Made by a program: the position numbers and the translations under genes. Source: a virus. Taken from it: a stretch of 47,080 nt of DNA. Location of the stretch: positions 1 through 47,080 of the IMG/VR virus record IMGVR_UViG_3300045282_000196; one strand, written 5' to 3'. The notes beneath the pieces were generated by a model, which saw only the letters and a program-made list of their open reading frames with translations, did not search any database and was not told the DNA's origin. This document shows, piece by piece, positions 18,316 to 26,278 of the stretch (positions within the stretch are counted from its first letter, which is position 1; each line of letters opens with the position of its first letter).

Positions 18316-20715
18316 ATGAAACGGTTGCTCGGCACTACGCTGGCGATGGTGCTCGCGCTCGCGGGCGCGGTTGCGCTTGCGGGATCGGCGGGGAATTACC
18401 CCATCAATCTCGACAGCGCGCCAAGCACGTTCATGACGACGCACGGGCTTGTCGTCGCCACGAACAAGCAGGGCGCGAAAAGCCTCACGGATCTCGGAAC
18501 GACGTCGAAAGTTCTCATCGGCAACGCGATCGGCGATCCGACATGGGGAACGCTGCCCTCAGGCGCCTTCGGCCCGCTGACCGGCGACGTCACGTCCGCG
18601 GCCTATGTGACGACGGTTGCGGCCATTCAGGGCGTCACCGTCACCGGGAACACAGGAACCGGAAAGGTCGTGCGCGACACGTCCCCAACTCTGTCGGGGG
18701 TAACGATCACCGGCGCCGGCGGGACCTGCACCAATCAATTCGTAAAAGCTCTCTCCACGGCACTCGCGATCACATGCGCGACGATCAATCTCGCATCGGA
18801 TGTGACCGGGACGCTTCCGTCTGGCAGCTTCGGCCCGCTGACTGGCGATGTTACGACGAGCGGATACGCTGCTACGCTCGCGAAGATCAGTGGCATCGCG
18901 GCCTCGCGCGTCGTCGCTGTTGATGGTTCAAAGGCCCCGACAGGGTCGTTCGCATCCTCAGTTCTCTTGAACTCCTTGACAGATGAGACCGGGACTGGAG
19001 TCTCCGTTTTCTCGGCCAGCCCAACATTCACCGGGACAGCAATCTTCGCCGGCGTCACGATCACGGGCGCTGGAGGCACCTGCACCAATCAATTTGTCCG
19101 CAGCATCTCGACGGCCATGGTCGCGACTTGTGCGAGTGTGAACCTTGCGTCGGATGTCACCGGCACGCTTCCCGTCGGAAATGGCGGCACGGGCGCGGCG
19201 ACCTTTGCATCTAACGGCGTTCTCTATGGCAACAGCACCAGCGCGATACAGGCTCTCGCCGTCAACTCAACTGCGACGCACGAGTATCTCCAGCAGTTCT
19301 CCTCCGGCACACCCGCATGGGCGCAGGTCGACTTCACTGATCTGAGTGGAACGGCGGCCTGTACTCAGATTCCTGCTCCATCTGGAGATATAAATGGCAC
19401 GGGCGGATGCGGCCTTGCAGTCGTCGGAGTTGCCGGCGCGACGAGCGTCATCCGTTCTGCGACCACGACCTTGCCGCAGTTCGTCGTCGATACGGCGGCG
19501 GGCAATGCCAGAACATACGCTTTTGAGACTGGCGGACTTCTGCGGTGGGGTCTCCGAGCGGATTCTACAGCAGAGGGCGGCAGCAATGCAGGTTCGAATT
19601 TCGTTCTGCGCCGCTTTGACGACAGCGGCACCGCGATCGACAACCCGCTTACGGTCGCGCGCTCGACGGGTGTTCTGACGATTGCGGACGGCGTTGCCAT
19701 CACCGGAGCAGGCGGGACTTGCACCAATCAGTTCGTGAAGGCGCTTTCCACCGCCCTTGCCATCACATGCGCGACGATCAATCTGGCCACGGATGTGACC
19801 GGCACGCTTCCGTCCGGCAGCTTTGGCCCACTCACGGGAGACGTGACCACAAGCGGGTATGCCGCCACGCTCGCGAAAATCGCCGGCATCACGGCGTCGC
19901 GCGTCGTCGGAGTGGATGCGAGCAACAACGTAACATCGTCGTTTGCATCTGCGGCCCTTCTCGCGTCATTGAGTGATGAGACTGGCACAGGAGTTGCCGT
20001 CTTCTCCGCATCCCCGACATTCACGGGTACGGCAACTTTTGCAGCTGTCGTCATCACGGGCGCTGGCGGAACCTGCACCAATCAGTTTGTCCGCAGCATC
20101 TCGACGGCCATGGTCGCGACTTGTGCGAGTGTGAACCTTGCTTCGGATGTCACCGGATTGCTTCCATTCTCGGCGCTGACATCCCTGCCGACGACGCTTG
20201 CCGGATACGGCATCACGGATGGTCTCAAGACCACGAACAATCTTTCCGACGTCGCCAACCCGATCACCGCGATCAACAATCTCAAGCACTGGTCGATTAC
20301 GACCACGGCGCAGTTCGACAAGACCAACACCACGCCGGCAACGGTCACCGGACTTTCGTTCACTGGCGCGTCCGGCAAGACCTACAATTTCCGCGTCGTT
20401 CTCCATATCACCGGCGACGCCACCGGCGGCATTCGCGCTCGTATGGGCGGATCATCGACCGCGACGTCCGATATCTATTCGGTCTCCTACACCTGCGAAG
20501 GCTCCACAACCGCGATTGCTCCATCGCGCATCACCGACTGGGCGACAACAGGTCTTGTCTATACGGCGGGCTGCACGACGCTTAGGGCGGTCCTTGAGGG
20601 CAGCGTCGCGGTCAACGCCGGCGGGGTCATCGCGCCGCAATTTGCCGAAGGCAGTGCGTCCGGCACATCGAGCGTTCTTATTGGGTCGTCGATGACGGCG
20701 GACCAAGTGAACTAA
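18316..20715 (+). CDS. Repetitive tail fibre protein with an N-terminal signal-like segment
   Basis: This 799-residue protein is Thr/Gly/Ala/Ser-rich and built of repeated units, four starting ITGAGG-[T]-C-T-N-Q-F-V with a paired Cys about 18 residues later. It also has the fibre motif 'GYGITDGLKTTNNLSDV' near residue 635 and a C-terminal beta-rich head. Residues 1-24 read as a Sec signal peptide (Lys-Arg, 18 hydrophobic residues, Ala-x-Ala-like end), unexpected for a protein normally assembled in the cytoplasm. It is most probably the receptor-binding fibre, or alternatively a secreted phage-encoded protein. Confidence 0.75.
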   Translation: MKRLLGTTLAMVLALAGAVALAGSAGNYPINLDSAPSTFMTTHGLVVATNKQGAKSLTDLGTTSKVLIGNAIGDPTWGTLPSGAFGPLTGDVTSAAYVTTVAAIQGVTVTGNTGTGKVVRDTSPTLSGVTITGAGGTCTNQFVKALSTALAITCATINLASDVTGTLPSGSFGPLTGDVTTSGYAATLAKISGIAASRVVAVDGSKAPTGSFASSVLLNSLTDETGTGVSVFSASPTFTGTAIFAGVTITGAGGTCTNQFVRSISTAMVATCASVNLASDVTGTLPVGNGGTGAATFASNGVLYGNSTSAIQALAVNSTATHEYLQQFSSGTPAWAQVDFTDLSGTAACTQIPAPSGDINGTGGCGLAVVGVAGATSVIRSATTTLPQFVVDTAAGNARTYAFETGGLLRWGLRADSTAEGGSNAGSNFVLRRFDDSGTAIDNPLTVARSTGVLTIADGVAITGAGGTCTNQFVKALSTALAITCATINLATDVTGTLPSGSFGPLTGDVTTSGYAATLAKIAGITASRVVGVDASNNVTSSFASAALLASLSDETGTGVAVFSASPTFTGTATFAAVVITGAGGTCTNQFVRSISTAMVATCASVNLASDVTGLLPFSALTSLPTTLAGYGITDGLKTTNNLSDVANPITAINNLKHWSITTTAQFDKTNTTPATVTGLSFTGASGKTYNFRVVLHITGDATGGIRARMGGSSTATSDIYSVSYTCEGSTTAIAPSRITDWATTGLVYTAGCTTLRAVLEGSVAVNAGGVIAPQFAEGSASGTSSVLIGSSMTADQVN
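18706..19163 (+). repeat. Fibre gene internal repeat, copy 1
   Basis: This 458-bp segment recurs 993 bp downstream with most third-codon changes silent. It holds two ITGAGGTC half-units 354 bp apart. The reading frame is kept across both copies. Confidence 0.75.
19699..20156 (+). repeat. Fibre gene internal repeat, copy 2
   Basis: This is the second copy of the 458-bp segment at 18706-19163. The second half-unit is the better conserved part; a stretch of more than 60 bases around 'NLASDVTG' is nearly identical between copies. Confidence 0.75.
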
Positions 20716-20727
20716 CGCGGGGTCTTC

Positions 20728-21348
20728 ATGAAAAACGCGCTTCTCTGCGCGGCTGGCTTTCTGCTGGCCGCGATCACGTCCGCTCATGCCGTATGCTTCC
20801 CGGTGTTCGGGACGAACGGCGATGACACGATGGTTTGTGCCAACTGCGGCGACTGCAAGCTGATCGGGCTGGGCGGAAATGATTCTCTCACCGGCCTCGA
20901 CGGGAACGATGTGCTCTATCCCGATTCCTGCGGAGCGTCAGACGATCCGAAGGACTGCAAGAACGGTCAGGACACGATGACGGGCGGCCTCGGCAAGGAT
21001 GCCTTCCTGTTCAACAACAAGGGCGAGAGCCGCGGCGATCACATCGACACGATCACCGACTTCACGCCCGGCGATGATGTGATTGCGATGGCGGGGGTGC
21101 TATATCACGCCAACCAGGTGACGGGCTCGTTCATCGGGACGGCGCCATTCGACGGCACGCCAGGCGAGGTCAATTACCGCGTCGTCTATCTTCCGAGAAG
21201 TCATACACCCGCGCACAAATCCGGTCAGGCCGAGACCATCATTAGCGCCGATCTCGATGGCGACCTGCAACCGGACTTCGAGGTCTACCTCATTGGAAGC
21301 ATCGCCCTCACGGCGAACGACTTCCTGTTCGACAGCTATCCGCCGTAG
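20728..21348 (+). CDS. Exported RTX-like calcium-binding protein
   Basis: This 206-residue protein begins with a clear Sec signal peptide (cleavage near AHA, residue 21). It then has glycine-rich nonapeptide repeats of the hemolysin type: GTNGDDTMV (28-36), GLGGNDSLT (47-55), GLDGNDVLY (56-64) and GGLGKDAFLF (87-96). A segment like the C-terminal domain of serralysins follows ('DTITDFTPGDDVIAM'). Several Cys pairs lie in the repeat region. It may bind calcium outside the cytoplasm. It starts 13 bases after the fibre gene, so it is probably co-transcribed. A role in adhesion or surface change of the host is inference. Confidence 0.75.
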   Translation: MKNALLCAAGFLLAAITSAHAVCFPVFGTNGDDTMVCANCGDCKLIGLGGNDSLTGLDGNDVLYPDSCGASDDPKDCKNGQDTMTGGLGKDAFLFNNKGESRGDHIDTITDFTPGDDVIAMAGVLYHANQVTGSFIGTAPFDGTPGEVNYRVVYLPRSHTPAHKSGQAETIISADLDGDLQPDFEVYLIGSIALTANDFLFDSYPP

Positions 21349-22064
21349 TGGCAGCGAGCCACGACGGGCCCGATGACACGGCATCGCGAACTGGGCTAGT
21401 ATCCAAACGGGATATTGCGCAGATAAAAATGCCGAAACTCGACACCAACCTTCACCTCAAGAACATGGTCTATTGGCGCAAAGAGCCTCACGAAAAGGCT
21501 GACTTCTTCGGCCTGCACTGGGGTGACCCACAGAAGATGGAACCGCTTCGCCACGTCCGGGACCATTTTCTGCTTCCCTACGTCAACCCCGATCATGTTG
21601 CGGTGGAGATAGGCCCGGGAGGCGGGCGCTGGACACGCTACATGCTTGGCTTTGGTCATCTCTACGCCTTCGATTATCACCAGGAATCTCTCGATCAGCT
21701 TTCTCAAGAGTTCCGCGCGCCATATCTGTATTGCATCAAAAACAATGGCGGGGATTTTCCCGGCCTCGATGATGAGAGTGTGGACTTTCTCTTTTCCTTC
21801 GGAACGTTCGTGCATCTCGATTTTGAGATCATCGAAACCTACCTCACCAACATAGAGAGAATCCTGAAGCCGGGAGCGATTGCGGTAATTCAATATTCTG
21901 ACAAAACAAAAGAGGCGGCGCAGAAGAACGCCTCTTTCAGCGAGAACGACCCTGACCGCATGCGAGCCGCCGTGCTTCGCGCGGGCTATGTCATTCTGGA
22001 AGAAGACCTGACGACGATGCACCACAGTGCCATCGTTCGCTTTACCCGACGCAACCAGTCCTAG
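21348..22064 (+). CDS. Class I SAM-dependent methyltransferase
   Basis: This protein has a Rossmann methyltransferase core: motif I 'VAVEIGPGGGRWTRYML', an acidic strand end after 'LYAFDYH', 'FLFSFGTFVHLD' as motif IV, and 'ILKPGAIAVIQYSD' as motif VI. The target is unknown; small molecules, glycans or fibre residues are possible. The GTG at 21348 overlaps the stop of the RTX gene by one base. An ATG at 21429 begins where the conserved part starts and is a good alternative. It sits between fibre and lysis genes, a common cargo place. Confidence 0.75.
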   Translation: MAASHDGPDDTASRTGLVSKRDIAQIKMPKLDTNLHLKNMVYWRKEPHEKADFFGLHWGDPQKMEPLRHVRDHFLLPYVNPDHVAVEIGPGGGRWTRYMLGFGHLYAFDYHQESLDQLSQEFRAPYLYCIKNNGGDFPGLDDESVDFLFSFGTFVHLDFEIIETYLTNIERILKPGAIAVIQYSDKTKEAAQKNASFSENDPDRMRAAVLRAGYVILEEDLTTMHHSAIVRFTRRNQS

Positions 22065-22140
22065 TCGCCATCTCGCACACTGCCTTTCGAGAAGTGCGGC
22101 TAGCCCCACACAGCGCTATTTCCTGACAGAGAGGCATATC

Positions 22141-22599
22141 ATGACGGACGAGGACCTCCTCGCGCTGAACATTGCCCAAGAGGCAGGCGGAGAGATCATC
22201 GACGGCAGGGCGGCGATCGCGCGGATCGTAAAGAACCGCATGGCTCGCAAATTTCAGAGCGACGGAACGATGCCAGGGACCGTCCTGAAGAAGGATCAGT
22301 TCTCCTGGGCCTATTTCGAGATGATCGACGGGAAGTACACCCGCGTCTGCCACACGGTCGAGGAGGCCGCGGCACGGGCTGAAAAGCTTTGGGCCATGAC
22401 GCCTACAAGTGTTCGAACGGGCTGCCGCGCGGTCGCACAACAGGTCATGGACGGCACCTATCATGGGCCCGATTACGATCGCCTGACCGATGATGCGGTG
22501 AACTATCTTAACCCCGATATCATTCCGCATCTGCCCGCATGGGCGAGCGCAGACAAGCTCGTCTGCCGCATCGGACATCACAACTTCTTCCGCACATAA
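22141..22599 (+). CDS. Cell wall hydrolase (SleB / Hydrolase_2 type), probable endolysin
   Basis: This 152-residue protein has the SleB-like pattern: 'LNIAQEAGGEIIDGRAAIA' with a likely catalytic Glu, then 'IVKNRM' and 'KKDQFSWAY'. It would cut peptidoglycan glycan strands at the end of the lytic cycle. It has no signal peptide or membrane segment, so it needs a holin. GAGAGG lies upstream of the ATG at 22141; longer readings to 22027 run into the preceding gene. Confidence 0.85.
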   Translation: MTDEDLLALNIAQEAGGEIIDGRAAIARIVKNRMARKFQSDGTMPGTVLKKDQFSWAYFEMIDGKYTRVCHTVEEAAARAEKLWAMTPTSVRTGCRAVAQQVMDGTYHGPDYDRLTDDAVNYLNPDIIPHLPAWASADKLVCRIGHHNFFRT

Positions 22600-22606
22600 C
22601 GCCCTT

Positions 22607-22689
22607 CTGCTGGGCCGTCTGATCGTGCGCCCCTCCGGGTCGCAGCCGCTTTCGTTCATACGAGACTGGTTGGTCGGACGGTCCAGCAG
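22607..22689 (+). other. Long-range inverted repeat between endolysin and next gene
   Basis: CTGCTGGGCCGTC (22607-22619) pairs with GACGGTCCAGCAG (22677-22689), 12 of 13 bases plus one G-U pair. The 57 bases between could fold internally. The stretch has no plausible gene. It ends about 38 bases before the start of the next gene and could act as a leader or processing element. Confidence 0.5.
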
Positions 22690-22726
22690 TGCGGCGATTC
22701 CGCCGTGCTCAACCCGGAGAATGAAA

Positions 22727-23077
22727 ATGAACGGTTTTCTCGCAGCGCTTGGCGCGATGATCCAGCCTGCCATCAACTATGCCGAACAGAAGCTTGCATC
22801 AATCGGTGCCGCGCTCGCTGCCGGCATCGTTGTGATCTTCAACGGCTTCACCAACGATCAGCGCGGCATCGCCGCCAACATCATCGCCTTCTGGCAGGCG
22901 AAGTACCATGACGCCGTTGCGGCAGGCGCAACACCTCTCACTTCCGCAGAGCAGGCATCGACCGCAACACTCCAGGAGTTCTGCGCCGAGGAAGGCGCCG
23001 AGTTCCAGAAGGAAGGAATGGCGCTGATCACGCTGCTCTCGTCCTCGGTGAAGCAGAACCTGCCCACCACGTCGTAA
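22727..23077 (+). CDS. Small lysis-region protein with one hydrophobic segment
   Basis: This 116-residue protein has a hydrophobic stretch around residues 22-38 (IGAALAAGIVVIFNGF) and an otherwise helical, Ala/Glu-rich make-up. GGAGA is spaced well for the ATG at 22727, better than for the in-frame ATG at 22721. It lies between the hydrolase and a lipoprotein. It may be a holin or an accessory lysis protein; I do not recognise the family. Confidence 0.65.
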   Translation: MNGFLAALGAMIQPAINYAEQKLASIGAALAAGIVVIFNGFTNDQRGIAANIIAFWQAKYHDAVAAGATPLTSAEQASTATLQEFCAEEGAEFQKEGMALITLLSSSVKQNLPTTS

Positions 23078-23108
23078 CAGCGCCGTCGGCACAAACCGGA
23101 GATCCACC

Positions 23109-23489
23109 ATGCGCATTCTCGCCCTCGCGCTGGCATGCGCATGGCTCTCCGGTTGCGCGAACGCGCCGGCACCGCTCGCCTTCGAAGTCACGGATCCCGT
23201 CGCCTTTCTGCGTGATTTCGATATGTGCAAGGGCTACGCGGCGCAGGGACGGCAAAGTTTCAGCGTCGGCAGCATCGCGACGGCTGGGGCCAAGGCAGGC
23301 CTCGGCAGCGCTCCTGCTGCGGCGGTGAATCCGATCGTTCCAGCCATCGCCGCGCTTGGCGGCGCATCCGGCGAAGCGCTGGCAGAACTCAACCTTCTCG
23401 GCACGACCGAACGACGCCTCGTTACCCGCTGCATGGAACGCAAGGGCGACAAGAGCGGTGCGTACTTCGTGCTCGATCCAAACGACTGA
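23109..23489 (+). CDS. Small lipoprotein of the lysis region
   Basis: This 126-residue protein has an N-terminal lipoprotein signal ending in the lipobox LSGC (Cys16). An Ala-rich middle (about residues 55-95) is followed by a Cys/Arg-containing end. It could be an outer-membrane part of a spanin or a moron lipoprotein. A second lipoprotein gene lies 430 bases downstream. Confidence 0.65.
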   Translation: MRILALALACAWLSGCANAPAPLAFEVTDPVAFLRDFDMCKGYAAQGRQSFSVGSIATAGAKAGLGSAPAAAVNPIVPAIAALGGASGEALAELNLLGTTERRLVTRCMERKGDKSGAYFVLDPND

Positions 23490-23496
23490 GGTCCCC

Positions 23497-23925
23497 ATGA
23501 ACTTCCTCCGCAAGCTCCTGCAAATGGGCTTCGTCCGGACGCTGCTGCTCAAGCTACTTCGTCACGGCCTCACCGTCGGCGGCGGTGCACTGGCCGCGTG
23601 GCTGGCATCGAAGAACGCTGACCCGACACAGACGGCCTCGCTGATCCAATATCTCGTCGCCGCCGGCATGACGGCGGGAGGTCTCGCGCTATCGGCCATG
23701 GACGCGAACACCGTGGATAATCGCATCCAGGCATCGGCGGCCGTCGGGACACCCGTCACGGCCGCAGAAGCAAAGACGCTGGTCCAGTCTGGTGTGGTCG
23801 CACAGCACGACGTCGACCAGGCTCAAGCCGACAAGGTAAAGACCGCGATCGCCGTGGCGGACGCCGCTGCTCCGCCAGACAAGCCCGCGCTGCTGGCCGC
23901 CCTTTTGTCCGGAGGCCCCAAATGA
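23497..23925 (+). CDS. Putative holin, two hydrophobic segments
   Basis: This 142-residue protein starts with a basic amphipathic helix (MNFLRKLLQ...), followed by two hydrophobic segments at about residues 26-41 and 52-68 and then an Ala/Asp/Lys-rich soluble tail. Two short membrane spans next to an endolysin gene suggest a holin. Its stop overlaps the ATG of the following lipoprotein gene by four bases. Confidence 0.6.
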   Translation: MNFLRKLLQMGFVRTLLLKLLRHGLTVGGGALAAWLASKNADPTQTASLIQYLVAAGMTAGGLALSAMDANTVDNRIQASAAVGTPVTAAEAKTLVQSGVVAQHDVDQAQADKVKTAIAVADAAAPPDKPALLAALLSGGPK

Positions 23926-24218
23926 ACCGAGCCCTCGCACTCGCGGCCGCGATCGCGCTTGCGGGCTGTCAGTCCGTTCCCGGCGCTTCATGGTTCGGGA
24001 TGCACGATGCTCCTGTCGCCCAGCCAGCGCCTCAGCCCATCATCAAGACCGTCGTCAAGCAGGTCTGTCTGCCGTGGCGAGAGTGGAACAAGGACGATCT
24101 GACGGCGCTGCACGACGCGCTGGTGCCCGTTCCTGACGGCTCCCCGATCATCAAGGCCGTACGCGACTGGAAACGCTATTACGACGACGACAAAGCCTGC
24201 ATCGACGCTCAGAAATAG
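23922..24218 (+). CDS. Small Rz1-like lipoprotein
   Basis: This 98-residue protein has a signal ending in lipobox LAGC (Cys16) and then a Pro/Gln/Ala stretch (APVAQPAPQP). That layout is common in outer-membrane spanin subunits. The remainder has Trp and charged residues. An o-spanin role is inferred from size, lipobox, proline region and position. Confidence 0.6.
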   Translation: MNRALALAAAIALAGCQSVPGASWFGMHDAPVAQPAPQPIIKTVVKQVCLPWREWNKDDLTALHDALVPVPDGSPIIKAVRDWKRYYDDDKACIDAQK

Positions 24219-24254
24219 CCTGCACCTTCAACCCGGTCCGCGCGTTATGCCTGC

Positions 24255-24650
24255 ATGGGCGCGATCATCCAAGCAATCCAATGGGGCTGGAAATTGGCAG
24301 AGATCAATCCTGACGGCTCGAAAGCTACGCCGGGGCAAAGGCTCTATGCGTTCGCAACGAACGGCGGCGGGGCCATCACGTCGCGCATGGTTGTCGTAGC
24401 CATGTTTCCGATCCTCACGACAATCGTCGGTCTGATGTGGAGCGATCTGCGCGATGGTCAGCGCGAGGTCCTGAAAACCGTCACCGATCAAGGCAAGAGC
24501 ATTGTGGTGAATTCCGCACTCATCGATGGAATTAAGACTGGCCAGCAGCGCATGTGGGTCAAACTCGGGACCCACGATCAAATCATCGGTGAGATCGACC
24601 ACCGCGTGACGCGCCTAGAATCCTGCCAACCGAACTGCGCGCCGCGCTGA
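24255..24650 (+). CDS. Membrane protein with C-terminal helical domain
   Basis: This 131-residue protein has one strong membrane segment (residues 44-62, SRMVVVAMFPILTTIVGLMW) followed by a long helical region. A possible partner of the upstream lipoproteins as inner-membrane spanin, or a holin. It is the last gene of the rightward late operon before a terminator. Confidence 0.6.
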   Translation: MGAIIQAIQWGWKLAEINPDGSKATPGQRLYAFATNGGGAITSRMVVVAMFPILTTIVGLMWSDLRDGQREVLKTVTDQGKSIVVNSALIDGIKTGQQRMWVKLGTHDQIIGEIDHRVTRLESCQPNCAPR

Positions 24651-24673
24651 AGCTTCCTACATTGCTGGCTTGG

Positions 24674-24706
24674 AACCCCGGAGCGAGAAATCGCTGCCGG
24701 GGTTTT
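24674..24706 (+). terminator. Intrinsic terminator of the late operon
   Basis: A stem of AACCCCGG-AGCGA pairs with TCGCT-G-CCGGGGTT around a GAAA tetraloop, with one bulged G, and runs into TTTT. It lies between the late operon and the convergent gene at 24747-25481. On the other strand the T-tract is weak. Confidence 0.85.
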
Positions 24707-24746
24707 GTCATTTCTGGTCGATAGATCACGACCCGACCATCTCCGG

Positions 24747-25481
24747 TCAAGATGCGCCCAAAAACATGTGGTCGGTCAGGATCTCGGCCCAGCAAAGCAC
24801 GCCATACTTGGCGTTCATGTGCGTGAAATCGTCCACCTGGTGCTGCTTGTTGTCGGAGTGAAGTTTGGTCGAGCCGATGGAGAACATGGCCTTGGTGTGG
24901 AGCGGGCGTGCGATGGTGGCTAGCGGCTGCAGGTACAGCTGGAATCCGCGTTCCTCCGCCAATAGCGAAAGCGTGTCCTCATATTTCTGAGGAAGCTTTT
25001 GAAGCGCGCCCCATTTGAGTGTCACACCGTAGCTGTCTTCCGGTGCATCGTCCGAATGAAACGGCGTCGGGATCAGGCCGACAGGCGCCGTCATGGTCTG
25101 CTGCAACTGCTCCATCAACCGCATGCCGATCGTGTCCTTCAGCGCCTCGGCCGCCAGCATCTCGAAATCATCGCTCAGCGCCTGCTTGCGGTCCGTGTCG
25201 TAGAATTTTAGGAACTCCGGTGCGCCGACGCCGCAGCTGCAGACCAGAAAGCGGTCGTAGGTGTCCGTGATCCGGTCCAGCCCGCCCGAGGTGTAGGCCA
25301 TGCCCTCGCGCAATTGCGGCGTCGTCGCGACCAGCGCGCCGTCGATCGGTTTCAACCCGGGCCAGAAATTCCGCGTCGCGCCGAAGAACGTCACCTCCAC
25401 GCCGGGCTGTGTGTGCCTGACCATGTCCCAGCCGCCCTTGATGGCAGCGATTTGAGAATTGCCGATCACGCAGACGCGCAT
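24747..25481 (-). CDS. SGNH-like hydrolase family protein
   Basis: This 244-residue protein has an N-terminal strand ending in IGNSQ, which fits SGNH block I with Ser9 as nucleophile. Near its C-terminus it has DDFTHMNAKYG, fitting the D-x-x-H of the last block. Such proteins remove or add acyl groups on sugars and lipids. GGGGAGA sits about seven bases before the ATG at 25481; a further ATG at 25499 is less likely. It is in the leftward cargo cluster beside attP, so a lysogenic conversion role such as surface-polysaccharide change is plausible. Confidence 0.6.
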   Translation of the reverse strand: MRVCVIGNSQIAAIKGGWDMVRHTQPGVEVTFFGATRNFWPGLKPIDGALVATTPQLREGMAYTSGGLDRITDTYDRFLVCSCGVGAPEFLKFYDTDRKQALSDDFEMLAAEALKDTIGMRLMEQLQQTMTAPVGLIPTPFHSDDAPEDSYGVTLKWGALQKLPQKYEDTLSLLAEERGFQLYLQPLATIARPLHTKAMFSIGSTKLHSDNKQHQVDDFTHMNAKYGVLCWAEILTDHMFLGAS

Positions 25482-25551
25482 GAAAATCTCCCCGCCCATG
25501 GATGAATATCATCATGGCCGTGGGATTTGAAGCCGTGGTTGCAGCGGGAGG

Positions 25552-25866
25552 CTAATCCACTTCCGCGCGCTTGATTTTCGCCAGTTCTTTGCCGATTTCC
25601 GCGCGCGCGTGCCAGAGATCGAAGTCGGCCTGCAGCGTCAGCCACATCTCCGCCTGACTGCCCAGCAGCGCCGCTACACGCAATGCCATCTTCGGCGTCA
25701 TCGCAGACTTCCCCGAAAGGACCTTGGCAAGCGATTGTGGTGTGACGCCCATCGCGATCGCGGCCGAATTCTGATTGAGGCCTGCGCGGCGGATGGCGGA
25801 GGCCGCCACCTCTCCGGGGTGAGTTGGCTCCCGTTCGCGTTTCCCTGCCTTCAGTGCTGCCGCCAT
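25552..25866 (-). CDS. higA: HigA-type antitoxin (XRE family)
   Basis: This 104-residue protein has the VapI/HigA pattern: 'HPGEVAASAIRRAGLNQN' followed by helix-turn-helix 'AIAMGVTPQSLAKVLSGKSA' and 'WLTLQADFDLWHA'. It would bind the toxin and repress the promoter upstream of it. AGGA stands before the ATG at 25866. An in-frame ATG at 25947 would overlap the toxin gene by 53 bases and is less likely. It follows the toxin gene on the same transcript. Confidence 0.88.
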   Translation of the reverse strand: MAAALKAGKREREPTHPGEVAASAIRRAGLNQNSAAIAMGVTPQSLAKVLSGKSAMTPKMALRVAALLGSQAEMWLTLQADFDLWHARAEIGKELAKIKRAEVD

Positions 25867-25894
25867 GCCGTCCTGCGCGGCTTCCGCCCCGCCC

Positions 25895-26173
25895 TCAGTG
25901 GTATTGTTCAAGGTCAACACGATAGGCGTCTCCTTTATCGAATTCAAATGTCACCCGCCATTGGCCGCTGATCCAGATCGAGAAACGGACCGGCTTGAAT
26001 TGCTTGAGCTGGTGAAGGTTGAACCCGGCAACGTTTAACTGCTCGATATTGGATGCCGCGTTCACCACATCCAACACTTCCCTGCAGCGGGTATGAAAGC
26101 GCTTGTCGATGCGGGCTGTTTTGCCCTTCTCGAACAGTTCCTTAAGCCCCTTGTCTTTGTAGGTCTTGATCAT
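25895..26173 (-). CDS. higB: HigB-type toxin (RelE superfamily)
   Basis: This 92-residue protein matches HigB: 'FKDKGLKELFEKG'-like start, a 'GFNLHQLK' segment and the ending 'FSIWISGQWRVTFEFDKGDAYRVDLEQYH', with strands and His near the C-terminus. The family cuts mRNA on the ribosome. Toxin before antitoxin is the usual HigBA order. The start codon has no Shine-Dalgarno sequence and lies six bases after a strong -10 box, so the mRNA is probably leaderless. Confidence 0.88.
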   Translation of the reverse strand: MIKTYKDKGLKELFEKGKTARIDKRFHTRCREVLDVVNAASNIEQLNVAGFNLHQLKQFKPVRFSIWISGQWRVTFEFDKGDAYRVDLEQYH

Positions 26174-26179
26174 GAGTAG

Positions 26180-26208
26180 AATATAAACGGACAGTTGGTA
26201 TATGTCAA
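26180..26208 (-). promoter_or_regulatory. Strong promoter of higBA
   Basis: On the minus strand TTGACA (26203-26208), a 17-base spacer and TATATT (26180-26185) form a near-consensus promoter. The toxin ATG begins six bases after the -10 box. GACA...TGTC half-sites within it may be the HigA operator. Confidence 0.8.
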
Positions 26209-26239
26209 GTGTCAGTTGATAAGAAATGGCGATTATTTG

Positions 26240-26268
26240 GACCCGGTAGCCCGAAGGGTGGCCGGGTC
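26240..26268 (+). terminator. GC-rich hairpin followed by T-rich sequence
   Basis: GACCCGG (26240-26246) pairs with CCGGGTC (26262-26268), with an inner CCC-GAA-GGG. The plus strand continues CTTTGCCTTTT, giving terminator-like geometry in that direction. The neighbouring genes run leftward, so its use is unclear; it may insulate the toxin promoter from antisense transcripts. Confidence 0.5.
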
Positions 26269-26278
26269 TTTGCCTTTT

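Noticed and set aside
18316-21348. Diversity-generating retroelement at the fibre genes
   Set aside because: No reverse transcriptase and no template repeat with A-specific changes; the repeats are coding and in frame.
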